Source: a virus. Taken from it: 64,000 bases of DNA. The notes under the pieces are model-generated. The model saw nothing but the letters and a program-made list of their open reading frames with translations, ran no database searches and had not been told where the DNA came from. The translations under genes and the position numbers were made by a program. Each line of letters starts with the position of its first letter. The first letter of the stretch is position 1. The stretch spans positions 1-64,000 of IMG/VR virus record IMGVR_UViG_3300049783_001426; one strand, written 5' to 3'. Below are positions 54,990 through 63,679 of the stretch, piece by piece.

Positions 54990-56996
54990 ATGGATTTCAT
55001 GACACTGAAGATGGCAATAAACAATAAGTTTGACGAACTTCAAAAGGGCAACTTATATATTTCCAATGCAACTAAAGAAGAATTATGGGACACGTACATA
55101 TCTTCGTTTCGCCCAGAAGATAACCCAATGTTTCGTGAGCGAACCGAACATGATTGTAATTGCTGCAAGTCTTTTATTCGCACTGCTGGCGGTATGTTGT
55201 CCATCGTTAATAATAAGATTGTGTCTATTTGGGATGTCGTAGATGTACCAGAGGGCTATCAAATCGTCGCCGATGCTATGTCTGCATTAGTTAAAAGTAG
55301 GGGCATAGATACTGAATTTCTTCACTATGAAAATACTGTTGGTACGGACCATAACCACGACACAGAAACTGATGTTGTGTGGAATCATTTTTATTTAAAA
55401 TTACCATCTAGATTTGTTAATAAAGACTCAGGTGCAGTAACTGGTCTAACCCGTGACCGATACAATATGGCACGTCGTTCATTAGCTGGGATCACGATGG
55501 AATCTATTAATATTGTGATTGAGTTAGTTAAAAATAAAGAAATTTATCGCGGCGAAGAGCACTTAGATTCCATTAATAAATTCGCCGGAACGAAAAATGC
55601 TTTCGAGAGTATTAGTGAGCAAAATGTCGAAGCTAGAACAGCATTTCTCTGGGAAGCCAGTAAAAGAATTGGTGCAGCATCTGGTTTTCGAACTACAGTA
55701 ATTGGTACGTTGTTATCTGATATTAGTGAAGGGGTTGAATTATATAAAGCTGTAAAGTCTTTTGAGAGTAAAGTAGCACCAAGTAATTACAAGCGACCAA
55801 CTCAGATTTTATCTAAGGCTGCCATCGAAAAAGCTGAAGCTAAAATGATTGAGTTGCTTATCACAGATGCATCACTTGAACGCAGAATGTCAAGAGCTGA
55901 AGACATTACTATAAATAATGTGTTATTTGCAGACCGCTCCGCTCAAGAAAAAATGGGTATTTTTCATATGCTACAATCTGAGGTTAAGGTTAAGGTGCCG
56001 TCATATAAAAAGGACATGGAAATGTCAATTGATGAGTTCATAAACGACGTGTTACCAAACGTATCGACGGTTGAAATGGCCATGGATAACACACATGTCG
56101 GTAATTTAATGACCTTAGTCTCGCCAATATACGAAGAAGCTGAATCAATCCTCAAGTGGGGCAATAATTTTAGTTGGTCATATAATGGTGAAGTTACTGA
56201 CTCAATCAAAGAGCGCGTAAAAGCTGCTGGCGGTAATGTAACTGGCGATGTACGAGTCTCATTGAGTTGGCACAACGCTGATGACTTAGATTTGCATGCC
56301 AAAACACCTAATGGGCGAAGAATTAATTTTAGTAATCGAACTGATGGGCGTGGCGGTGAGTTAGATGTCGATATGAACGCTAATGGTAGACATGACAGAA
56401 TAAATCCAGTAGAAAACATTACGTGGCCAGATGAGTCACGGATGCATAATGGTTTATATGAAGTTAATGTTCATAATTACACGAAGCGTCAAAATGATAA
56501 TATCGGGTTTGAGGTTGAGTTAGAGCATAAAGGTATAATCCATAAATTCGTTTATGATAAGGCAGTGAAGGACGGAGAATCTATTGAAGTGGTTCAGTTT
56601 GATTTTAATACACGAAATGGTATTAGTATAATTAAGTCATTGCCATCAGTTAATTCTCAAAGACAAGTTTGGGGTGTCTCCACCAATAAATTCCAAAAGG
56701 TGAGTATGATTATGAATTCACCAAACCATTGGGATGGTGAAGCTACCGGAAACAAGCATGTGTTCTTTATGTTAGAAGGGTGTGTTAATCCAGAACCAGT
56801 GCGCGGATTTTATAACGAATTCCTACGCGATGATTTACACAGTGAACGCAAAGTGTTTGAAGTACTGGCTGGTAAAATGAAACCGGAACCATCAGTTAAT
56901 CAGTTATCTGGTTTAGGGTTCTCAAGTACGCAGCGCAATAGTGTATTATGTAAAGTTACAGGCGAAATCAATCGCACAATTAAAATTAAGTTCTGA
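54990..56996 (+). CDS. Large YfaP-domain phage protein
   Basis: 668 residues. The N-terminal 400 residues are mostly helical and unrecognised, starting MDFMTLKMAINNKFDELQKG, with a cysteine group at about 48-53 (HDCNCCKSF). Residues about 420-530 contain GDVRVSLSWHNADDLDLHAK, RINFSNRTDGRGGELDVDMN, NPVENITWP, and GLYEVNVHNYTKR, which match the YfaP domain of uncharacterised bacterial proteins (COG4676). The last 130 residues are unrecognised. The paired gene at 57007 starts 10 bases after. No role is known to me. Confidence 0.75.
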   Translation: MDFMTLKMAINNKFDELQKGNLYISNATKEELWDTYISSFRPEDNPMFRERTEHDCNCCKSFIRTAGGMLSIVNNKIVSIWDVVDVPEGYQIVADAMSALVKSRGIDTEFLHYENTVGTDHNHDTETDVVWNHFYLKLPSRFVNKDSGAVTGLTRDRYNMARRSLAGITMESINIVIELVKNKEIYRGEEHLDSINKFAGTKNAFESISEQNVEARTAFLWEASKRIGAASGFRTTVIGTLLSDISEGVELYKAVKSFESKVAPSNYKRPTQILSKAAIEKAEAKMIELLITDASLERRMSRAEDITINNVLFADRSAQEKMGIFHMLQSEVKVKVPSYKKDMEMSIDEFINDVLPNVSTVEMAMDNTHVGNLMTLVSPIYEEAESILKWGNNFSWSYNGEVTDSIKERVKAAGGNVTGDVRVSLSWHNADDLDLHAKTPNGRRINFSNRTDGRGGELDVDMNANGRHDRINPVENITWPDESRMHNGLYEVNVHNYTKRQNDNIGFEVELEHKGIIHKFVYDKAVKDGESIEVVQFDFNTRNGISIIKSLPSVNSQRQVWGVSTNKFQKVSMIMNSPNHWDGEATGNKHVFFMLEGCVNPEPVRGFYNEFLRDDLHSERKVFEVLAGKMKPEPSVNQLSGLGFSSTQRNSVLCKVTGEINRTIKIKF

Positions 56997-57006
56997 GGAG
57001 AATATT

Positions 57007-57399
57007 ATGAATAAAATAGAAAAGGCAACACGAATTAAATTACGTTTCGACACAGCTCGTGGCTTACTTCCAGTAGAAGATTTATTTTCTCTGCCATTAG
57101 ATAAAGGTGCGGTATCGCTAGATTCCTTACATTCTAAGATAAAGCAAAGAATAAAATCATCTACTGAAGATAGTTATCTCAAAACACGTTCGAAAGAACA
57201 AGATATTGATGAATTACGGATAGAAATATTAGAAGATATTATGGATGAGCGCATAGCTGAAGCTAATGCTAAAGTTCAGCAGATTGCAAAAGCTCAACGT
57301 CGTAGTTATCTAGAATCACTTATCGCAGAAAAGGATGTTGCTGCAGATAAGAATATGACCAAAAAGCAATTATTGGCTGAATTGGACAAAATAACCTAG
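57007..57399 (+). CDS. Hypothetical partner of the YfaP protein
   Basis: 130 residues from ATG at 57007 with GAGGAG upstream; an upstream frame inside the previous gene is not used. MNKIEKATRIKLRFDTARGL, then FSLPLDKGAVSLDSLHSKIK and a helical C-terminal half (MTKKQLLAELDKI). In my recollection similar proteins accompany large YfaP-like proteins in other phages, but the role is unknown. A terminator follows. Confidence 0.68.
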   Translation: MNKIEKATRIKLRFDTARGLLPVEDLFSLPLDKGAVSLDSLHSKIKQRIKSSTEDSYLKTRSKEQDIDELRIEILEDIMDERIAEANAKVQQIAKAQRRSYLESLIAEKDVAADKNMTKKQLLAELDKIT

Positions 57400-57419
57400 A
57401 TATAAAATCTAAATAGACC

Positions 57420-57447
57420 AAAAACCTCGCTAATGTGGGGTTTTTTT
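57420..57447 (+). terminator. Intrinsic terminator
   Basis: AAAAACCTCGC (57420-57430), loop TAAT, GTGGGGTTTTTTT. Two G-U pairs in the stem. It is close in sequence to the terminator at 26658. Confidence 0.9.
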
Positions 57448-57458
57448 GTTTTAGTCTC

Positions 57459-57486
57459 TTTACATATCACATCAGTTAGGTATACT
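57459..57486 (+). promoter_or_regulatory. Sigma70-type promoter, class A
   Basis: TTTACA at 57459-57464 and TATACT at 57481-57486, spacer 16, in GTTAGGTATACTTACCCCAC. The start region CCACTGAAGAAAT matches class B promoters. Confidence 0.88.
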
Positions 57487-57523
57487 TACCCCACTGAAGA
57501 AATACAACCAAGAGATTAAAACA

Positions 57524-58318
57524 ATGTCAGATTTAATAAACCTCATAGAAACAATTGCTATTAAGTCAAATGAAAGATTTCATGCCATTCAACTAAGGCT
57601 CGACGAAAAATCAGCTACTGCCAACAATGATATTTATCCGACTGTAGATGCACATGGTCGACGCCATGCACCATGCGATGCGTATATGTGGGATGATGTT
57701 ATGTATCAAGGTGGTGCTTATTTACATACACCTTCCGAAGTGCTGGAAATGCTAGCAGAGTCTGGGGTTTTGTTGGGGTCGTTTGATAGCAGTAAATTTA
57801 TTAAACGCACAAAACTAAAGGCCGATTTAGATATATTTAATCAAATCGAAATATTATGTAATACATATAAAATTGACATGGAAGTAAAACATGGTGCTGT
57901 GTGGAATGAAGGCGAATGTTATATTTATATGTCATCAAAAAAATCTAGTCTAATTGAAGCAATAGAGGTATATGCAAAGGAAGCCAAGGAAGCCTATTTT
58001 CAGTCTTTGCGCGTAGGCAAGGGCATTGCTCCGGTAGGTAAGTTATCTATCGATGGCGTAGTCCTCAGCATCAAAGAAGTGGTGTTCACTAGAGAGTTAT
58101 ATAGAGGCCGAAGCGAAACCACAATCTCATATAAATGCATAATTCAGTTAGAAAATAAATCTACTGTTTATGGTTCAGTGCCTGCAAAGATTGAGCTTGA
58201 TAATCTTATTGGTAAAACTGTTCGTCTTACTGCTAATTTTGAGCATGCACAGGGCGACCAAACGCATAGTTTTTATAAGAGACCATCGAAAGCATCGATA
58301 GTTTTGGCCACAGTATAA
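57524..58318 (+). CDS. Hypothetical protein
   Basis: 264 residues. It begins MSDLINLIETIAIKSNERFH, has an acidic/aromatic central part (CDAYMWDDVMYQGGAYLH) and a C-terminal beta-rich region (VLSIKEVVFTRELYRG, RLTANFEHAQGDQTHSFYK) that could be a small OB-like or barrel fold. No family is recognised. First of a two-gene unit. Confidence 0.65.
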   Translation: MSDLINLIETIAIKSNERFHAIQLRLDEKSATANNDIYPTVDAHGRRHAPCDAYMWDDVMYQGGAYLHTPSEVLEMLAESGVLLGSFDSSKFIKRTKLKADLDIFNQIEILCNTYKIDMEVKHGAVWNEGECYIYMSSKKSSLIEAIEVYAKEAKEAYFQSLRVGKGIAPVGKLSIDGVVLSIKEVVFTRELYRGRSETTISYKCIIQLENKSTVYGSVPAKIELDNLIGKTVRLTANFEHAQGDQTHSFYKRPSKASIVLATV

Positions 58319-58332
58319 GGATTAGAATAAAA

Positions 58333-59127
58333 ATGAATAATAAAATGAAGAAAGAAATAGAAGCTGGCGATATAGTCGTCGTTATTATGACCAACACACA
58401 ACTGAAGGGAATTGGGTTAGATTTCACAACTAATATGGGGCAAGAATTCAAAGTCTTAGCTATATCAGCTGATAAGCAAAAATTACAGATTTATTGGGGC
58501 TGGATTACAATTAAAGCATTTCGGTTAGTGAACCCAAACAAGTGGTCAATCTTTAATAATAAAATTAAATGGTGTGAGTTGGATGATGACCAGAAAAAGA
58601 GCTTGCTGCTTGCTGGGTATAATGGGCATAAATTTAAGTTAGATAATTCTAATCATAATTTATTTTTTACACCAAAATTTGATAGCCCAGAAGCAGTATA
58701 TACTGTGGTTATTACAGATTCAGATAAAATATATAATGTAATTAAGCCAGATAAGGATTTATTAAAAGAACAAAGAGATGCTAATCATATATTATTAAGT
58801 GATATAGAACACTATAAATCTGTGTGTGCGTCCAAGGACAAAGACATTAACACCCTTTATAATAAACTTTTAGCTGAAGAGAAGGAGAACTTAAAATTAA
58901 GAAAAACAGCCCAACCAAAACACTTAATATCTAAAGGTAAAAACAATAGCCATGCTGACAGTACAGCGCGAGACCTGATTAATCGTAATTCGGAACTGGA
59001 GCGGGTACTTAAGCTTGTGCATTATGATTTACTTCTTCGCGCAGAGGAGGACTCAGATGGCGTTAAGGTGGTAGATGTGGGTTCATCGGTATGGGCTTCA
59101 TTAAAGGGTGCCATTGGTCTAGCTTAA
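58333..59127 (+). CDS. Hypothetical coiled-coil protein
   Basis: 264 residues. An N-terminal beta domain (about 1-80, GDIVVVIMTNTQLKG, FKVLAISADKQKLQIYW) is followed by a middle region and a coiled coil at about 140-200 (KEQRDANHILLSDIEHYKSV), then a basic stretch and a helix. Not recognised. It ends before a strong terminator. Confidence 0.65.
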   Translation: MNNKMKKEIEAGDIVVVIMTNTQLKGIGLDFTTNMGQEFKVLAISADKQKLQIYWGWITIKAFRLVNPNKWSIFNNKIKWCELDDDQKKSLLLAGYNGHKFKLDNSNHNLFFTPKFDSPEAVYTVVITDSDKIYNVIKPDKDLLKEQRDANHILLSDIEHYKSVCASKDKDINTLYNKLLAEEKENLKLRKTAQPKHLISKGKNNSHADSTARDLINRNSELERVLKLVHYDLLLRAEEDSDGVKVVDVGSSVWASLKGAIGLA

Positions 59128-59132
59128 TTATT

Positions 59133-59158
59133 AAAAAACCCACCTATGTGGGTTTTTT
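59133..59158 (+). terminator. Strong intrinsic terminator
   Basis: AAAAAACCCAC (59133-59143), loop CTAT, GTGGGTTTTTT (59148-59158). Perfect 11-bp stem. Same design as 26658 and 57420. Confidence 0.93.
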
Positions 59159-59163
59159 AATGC

Positions 59164-59191
59164 TTTACAATCCAATTTAGATAGGTATACT
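59164..59191 (+). promoter_or_regulatory. Sigma70-type promoter, class A
   Basis: TTTACA at 59164-59169 and TATACT at 59186-59191, spacer 16, in AGGTATACTTACCT. It starts 5 bases after the terminator. Leader AAAATCAACCAAGAGATTAA repeats that of 57459. Confidence 0.88.
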
Positions 59192-59228
59192 TACCTCACT
59201 AAAGAAAATCAACCAAGAGATTAAGCAA

Positions 59229-59579
59229 ATGGACAATAAAACAGTCGAATCTACCCTAAGTCATTCTATGCAGGCATGTGAATTACCAGAAAATGTATTT
59301 GTTTATAACGCAGAAGAAGTAGAAGCGTTACTCGAAGAAAAAGATAATCTAATTGCAGCACAGCAACAAAATATTGTTGAGTTAGAAAAACAAATCGCTT
59401 ATTATGTTACTAACTCTGGGATAAATCGTGGAGTTATTCTTGATTTAAAAACAGAAAATAATATTTTACAAAATGAAGCAAAAACAAGACAGGAACAGTA
59501 CGAGGAAGTGAGGAAGGCTGCACTTGTATGGAGAGGTGCGGCGGCTATAGCGGATAGGGATGGATGCCCGCACGTCTAA
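59229..59579 (+). CDS. Coiled-coil hypothetical protein
   Basis: 116 residues, MDNKTVESTLSHSMQAC..., with a coiled coil over residues 38-95 (EEKDNLIAAQQQNIVELEKQ) and an alanine-rich end (AALVWRGAAAIADRDG). The style is that of small phage proteins in this region; function unknown. Confidence 0.62.
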   Translation: MDNKTVESTLSHSMQACELPENVFVYNAEEVEALLEEKDNLIAAQQQNIVELEKQIAYYVTNSGINRGVILDLKTENNILQNEAKTRQEQYEEVRKAALVWRGAAAIADRDGCPHV

Positions 59580-59601
59580 TGAAATGAAATCCGAAATAGT
59601 G

Positions 59602-59630
59602 TTGACTATACGCGACTGCACTGGTATTAT
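59602..59630 (+). promoter_or_regulatory. Sigma70-type promoter
   Basis: TTGACT at 59602-59607 and TATTAT at 59625-59630, spacer 17. It controls a small gene and then the NAD pair. Confidence 0.8.
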
Positions 59631-59671
59631 CGGTAATACAGTCACAAAACAAAGCAGAAGGCGAAACACCC

Positions 59672-59881
59672 ATGGTCATATCATTAAAGATATTTCTCGC
59701 TCAAGTCAACCTAAGTAAGAACTTTGTTACCTTAACAGAGGGTGTAAATAACGGGTTCATAATTTATCGAATTAAAAATCGAGAATTAGAATTAAATGCT
59801 CAAGTTGACACCAAAGAATTTGAGTGGGTGTCACAAGAAGTAGCTGCCGATGGTACATTATCATATACTGGCAGTAAGTAA
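59672..59881 (+). CDS. Small hypothetical protein before NAD pair
   Basis: 69 residues, MVISLKIFLAQVNLSKNFVT..., beta-rich. First gene of the unit that carries the PRPP-synthetase-like and Nampt-like genes; it starts at ATG 59672 after AGAAGGCG. Function unknown. Confidence 0.58.
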   Translation: MVISLKIFLAQVNLSKNFVTLTEGVNNGFIIYRIKNRELELNAQVDTKEFEWVSQEVAADGTLSYTGSK

Positions 59882-59906
59882 TTTTTAATAACTGGAGATA
59901 ATAGTA

Positions 59907-60779
59907 ATGTTTAACGATATTAGGGTAATATTAAATAATAATGTGGGTATGAGTGTTATAGTCAGTCAGTTTAATGATGGGTCGGTTAATGTATGCCTAC
60001 CACCTGATGTACGCTGTCCGATTAGTGTGGGTTCGATTGTAGTGCGTGCTAAATTGACAAGTTCTGTTAGTTTAGTTGCATTGTTACTGACGGTTGATGC
60101 GTGTCGTCGGAAATTCCCAGATTTACAATTCATCTCTTTGGTTGCTCATTATATGCCATACGCAAGACAAGACCGTGTGTGTAATATGGGTGAGTCACTT
60201 TCGTCGAAAGTTATGGCTGGCCTTATTAATGGTTGTGGTTTTAGTAGTGTGACTATCGCAGACCCACACAGTGATGTGATGGTGGCGTTGATAGATAATT
60301 GTAAAGTTATTAGTGCAGAAAGTATCATTGCTTCTAATGAAGTTCTATCTAATAGAATTATGGGTGGATTTTATACACTAGTTGCGCCGGATGCTGGCTC
60401 AAGAAAGAAAGTAGAAAAAATCGCAACACGTTTTGGACTCGATGGATTTGTGCAGGGGTCAAAACATAGAAACTTAAAGACTGGGGAATTGTCAGAAATA
60501 ACATTTAGTGGTGATGTCCAAGATAAACATTGCCTTATCATAGATGATATATGCGATGGTGGTGGGACATTCGTTGGTCTAGCAGAAATAATGAAGGAAG
60601 CTGGGGCACTTAGTGTAGATTTGTATGTGACACACGGGTTCTTTTCTCGTGGCACCGATACAGTAAATGGCGAAAATAAGGCAATAAACCAAATATTCAC
60701 AACAGACTCAATTAGCAGAGACCAAGGCACACGTAAGTCTCTTAATATAATCGAAATAGGAAATAATAATTATGAGTAA
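59907..60779 (+). CDS. PRPP-synthetase-like enzyme of NAD salvage
   Basis: 290 residues of the ribose-phosphate pyrophosphokinase family. VAHYMPYARQDRVCNMGES is the ATP/catalytic flexible loop region with H81 (shown in part), IADPHSD holds the metal site, and CLIIDDICDGGGTF is the PRPP-binding loop. Classic enzymes have about 315 residues. In phages that rebuild NAD after its destruction by defence (NARP1), a relative of this enzyme (Adps) makes ADP-ribose pyrophosphate. Here the neighbour is the matching Nampt-like gene, overlapping by 8 bases. Which substrate is used cannot be read from sequence alone. Confidence 0.88.
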   Translation: MFNDIRVILNNNVGMSVIVSQFNDGSVNVCLPPDVRCPISVGSIVVRAKLTSSVSLVALLLTVDACRRKFPDLQFISLVAHYMPYARQDRVCNMGESLSSKVMAGLINGCGFSSVTIADPHSDVMVALIDNCKVISAESIIASNEVLSNRIMGGFYTLVAPDAGSRKKVEKIATRFGLDGFVQGSKHRNLKTGELSEITFSGDVQDKHCLIIDDICDGGGTFVGLAEIMKEAGALSVDLYVTHGFFSRGTDTVNGENKAINQIFTTDSISRDQGTRKSLNIIEIGNNNYE

Positions 60780-62349
60780 CGTCGTACCAGCAACATTAGC
60801 AAAAGATGCATACAAGGCATTTCACCCATTAGCATATCACCCTGATGTCTCAGAAGTTTATGCAAATTACATAAATCGCTCTGGTCGTTTAAGTAATATA
60901 CCAACTAAGATAAATCTTGGTGGTGTAGTTAATATTGGCGCACAAAGATTCTGTATGGATTTCTTAATTGGCGAGTTTAATGATACTTTCTTCAACCTAG
61001 ATGAAGATGTGGCCATTGAGCAGCATGCTCGTGTATTTAGAGCTATGTTAGGGCGAGCATTTAGCGACGAAAGACTACGTAAACTACATAAGTTGGGTTA
61101 TCTTCCTCTTCGCCTTAAAACACTACCAGAAGGCACAATAACTCCGTATGGTGTTGCTAACATTACTGTGCGATCAACCAAATCTGATTTTCAGTGGTTA
61201 ACAAACTCAATTGAAACTGTATTGAGCTGTGAAGTTTCTGGTATATCTACTTCATGCACCACAGCCACTGCATACCTAAAAACTTTTATTAAATATGCTC
61301 GACTCACTGGATTAGATGAAGAATTCTGTCAATTTCAGGGGCATGATTTTTCAATGCGCGGTATGATTTTTGGTCGACATGGCGCATACCTTTCTGGTTT
61401 AGGGCATCTTGCATCTGGCTTAGTTGGTACCGATACCATGGGTTCAGTTTTATTAGCCGAGAAATTCTATGGCGCAAACCTAGAAACTGAGTTAGTTGGT
61501 GTATCAGTTGATGCAACAGAACATAGTGTAACTTGTTCTTGGATCGAAGAAGGCGAAGAAGAGTTCTGTAAATATTTAATGAGTAAAGCTTCACCTTCCG
61601 GTATTCTTTCGGTAGTTGCTGACACTTGGGACTTTGAGAATTTTGTGTGCAATATTGTACCTAAATTAAAAGAAGCAATTATGGCACGTGATGGGTCGTT
61701 TATAATCCGCCCCGACTCTGGTTGTCCGGTCAAGGTATTAACTGGTTATACTAGCGAAGAAGTGAGCATGGATTATCGCGGTAAATTCTACCCACTTGAT
61801 GATGATGGCGAAGTAGATTATTATTCTAAAGCCCTAACACAATTTGAAATTGATGGCCTCATTGAAACATTATGGAATCAATTTGGTGGCACACTAACTG
61901 ATAAAGGTTATAAGCTTTTAGATGAGCATATTGGTGCAATTTATGGGGACTCAATTACATTAGAACGTCAAGAGCTAATCTTACAGCGTTTAATGGATAA
62001 GGGGTTCGCTTCTAAGGTTGTCCTTGGTATTGGTAGTTACACGTATCAACACGTGACACGCGACACACATGGCTCTGCAGTAAAAGCTACTAGTATGATT
62101 AAAGATGGCCGTCGCGTTGCTATATTTAAAGACCCTAAAGGTGATAGCAGTAAGAAATCCGCGAAAGGTTTGTTGTATGTTGGTCGCGATGAGAATGGTG
62201 TAATACACCAATTTGATGATGTATCTGAGGAACACGAAAGAGAAGGTTTATTGGAAACTATATTTTTGGATGGTAAAATGGTTAAAACCACTACACTAAA
62301 AGAAATTCGTGCTCTAATTATGTCACAGCTCCAAACTCAACTTAAATAA
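60772..62349 (+). CDS. nadV: Nicotinamide phosphoribosyltransferase-like enzyme
   Basis: 525 residues of the Nampt/NadV family. Conserved blocks: GISTSCTTATAYLK, QGHDFSMRGM, GAYLSGLGHLASGLVGTDTM, VSVDATEHSV, VVADTWDFENFV, FIIRPDSG, GIGSYTYQHVTRDTHG and AVKATSM. Nampt joins nicotinamide to PRPP to make NMN. The related Namat of NARP1 joins it to ADP-ribose pyrophosphate, giving NAD directly. The pair is translated together. No NMN adenylyltransferase is seen nearby, which favours NARP1 but does not prove it. Confidence 0.93.
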   Translation: MSNVVPATLAKDAYKAFHPLAYHPDVSEVYANYINRSGRLSNIPTKINLGGVVNIGAQRFCMDFLIGEFNDTFFNLDEDVAIEQHARVFRAMLGRAFSDERLRKLHKLGYLPLRLKTLPEGTITPYGVANITVRSTKSDFQWLTNSIETVLSCEVSGISTSCTTATAYLKTFIKYARLTGLDEEFCQFQGHDFSMRGMIFGRHGAYLSGLGHLASGLVGTDTMGSVLLAEKFYGANLETELVGVSVDATEHSVTCSWIEEGEEEFCKYLMSKASPSGILSVVADTWDFENFVCNIVPKLKEAIMARDGSFIIRPDSGCPVKVLTGYTSEEVSMDYRGKFYPLDDDGEVDYYSKALTQFEIDGLIETLWNQFGGTLTDKGYKLLDEHIGAIYGDSITLERQELILQRLMDKGFASKVVLGIGSYTYQHVTRDTHGSAVKATSMIKDGRRVAIFKDPKGDSSKKSAKGLLYVGRDENGVIHQFDDVSEEHEREGLLETIFLDGKMVKTTTLKEIRALIMSQLQTQLK

Positions 62350-62359
62350 TAAATAAGGC

Positions 62360-62387
62360 TTTACATTTTGTTTCAGTTAGGTACAAT
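62360..62387 (+). promoter_or_regulatory. Sigma70-type promoter, class A
   Basis: TTTACA at 62360-62365 and TACAAT at 62382-62387, spacer 16, in AGGTACAATTACCT, then TTCTGAAAC. Confidence 0.86.
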
Positions 62388-62425
62388 TACCTTTCTGAAA
62401 CAAAACAACCCCAAGTGAGATTAGA

Positions 62426-62554
62426 ATGAAAAATAAATACAGATTTGAAAGTGGCTCGGTTTATGAATTCGATGAAGAAAGTAATGCTTACATTTTCATC
62501 GGTAAGCTCAATGGTCGCACAAAGAAACAATTTCTTGCTGACTGGTCTTACTAG
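62426..62554 (+). CDS. Tiny hypothetical protein
   Basis: 42 residues, MKNKYRFESGSVYEFDEESN..., ATG at 62426 and TAG at 62552-62554. A small beta hairpin fold is likely (GSVYEFDEESNAYIFIGKL). GTGAGATTAGA lies before the ATG, and the leader distance matches the other promoters. Too small to classify. Confidence 0.6.
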   Translation: MKNKYRFESGSVYEFDEESNAYIFIGKLNGRTKKQFLADWSY

Positions 62555-62567
62555 GGGGAATAACATC

Positions 62568-63098
62568 ATGAAAAACTTTTATATTATAGGTATGCCACGA
62601 TGTAGGTCATTGTGGTTTGCTCATCTACTCACAGTCAACAAAGTACATTGCTTTCATGAAAGGCTAAGTAAACGTAGGCTATGGCCAAATCCAACGCTCC
62701 CTAAGAGCATGCACTACAAATGTGATGTAATTGGGTCAGCTGATACATATCCGAGCGGATTTGACGCAGAATTAGTAGGTAACGCACCTGTTGTTGTCAT
62801 AACAAGACCACTAAATGATGTTTTAATGTCACTCTCTAAAAATTTTGAGCTACCCGCATCACACAAATCTTATAGTTACATTAAGAGCGAGTATGCTGTT
62901 TTAAATTCAATTAAGACTGATAATATGATGACTGTCGATTTCTCTGAACTAAACTGTGTGTATAAAATTAGAGAAATATGTGATTTTATTGGCGTGACTT
63001 TATCACTAAGACATATCAGAAGATACGTGAATAGTAAAATTACCGTGGATAATAAACAGGTGATGATGTCAAACCATGCATTTTTGGATAATTTATAA
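62568..63098 (+). CDS. Sulfotransferase-like P-loop protein
   Basis: 176 residues from ATG at 62568. [16 protein letters not shown] is the phosphosulfate-binding loop style of the sulfotransferase family as found in phages (PRSRTAW type), and [19 protein letters not shown] resembles the 3' phosphate-binding segment (RxPxxxxxS). Length is short for the family. The substrate and target are unknown. GGGGGAA upstream supports the start. Confidence 0.7.
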   Translation: MKNFYIIGMPRCRSLWFAHLLTVNKVHCFHERLSKRRLWPNPTLPKSMHYKCDVIGSADTYPSGFDAELVGNAPVVVITRPLNDVLMSLSKNFELPASHKSYSYIKSEYAVLNSIKTDNMMTVDFSELNCVYKIREICDFIGVTLSLRHIRRYVNSKITVDNKQVMMSNHAFLDNL

Positions 63099-63679
63099 TG
63101 AATGACTTAAAGATTAATTTTGGCCGAGAAGTTGTACCATACGATGATATTAAAACACTAGAAGATGTCGAAGAAGCACTTTTAGTATATACTAGTAGCA
63201 TGAGCCGACACGACCTTATGTATAAAAAAGCTGAACTAAACTCACTGAAGGGTAAGATGGACGGGCACTGCAATGTTACGCAATGCCAAAAGCCTCATGC
63301 TATTATGTGGAATAATGGAACAAATGCTTGGTATTGTAAAAGCTGCGCAGAAGATATTAATAATTCATGCAGGTTCAGTGATTTTTGGCCATTGTGTGTG
63401 TCAAAACAAACTCAACTAGATAAGTTGTCTGAGCGAGATTTACTGTATGTTGGGCACGAAGACCAACTACCACCGTTAAATGATATCAATTTTCATAACC
63501 ACTCACGTCATCCCAATAAAGTGCCAAGCTCAAGGAGCTACGATAATTTTTATTACCATAAAATTGGTTTTGAGAAAGCTAAAGTGCCATACAAAAGAGA
63601 GTTGGCTAAAATAGGCCGTAATGCACCATGTCCATGTGGCCGTGGATTAAAATATAAAAAATGTTGTGGGAGAAAATAA
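63098..63679 (+). CDS. SEC-C zinc-motif protein
   Basis: 193 residues. Residues about 58-85 hold HCNVTQCQ and [11 protein letters not shown], a possible four-cysteine zinc site. The C-terminal [20 protein letters not shown] is a textbook SEC-C motif, known as a zinc-binding tail in SecA and in many unrelated proteins. The N-terminal 50 residues are helical. Starts by overlap with the previous stop (TAATG) and overlaps the next gene in the same manner. Confidence 0.8.
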   Translation: MNDLKINFGREVVPYDDIKTLEDVEEALLVYTSSMSRHDLMYKKAELNSLKGKMDGHCNVTQCQKPHAIMWNNGTNAWYCKSCAEDINNSCRFSDFWPLCVSKQTQLDKLSERDLLYVGHEDQLPPLNDINFHNHSRHPNKVPSSRSYDNFYYHKIGFEKAKVPYKRELAKIGRNAPCPCGRGLKYKKCCGRK

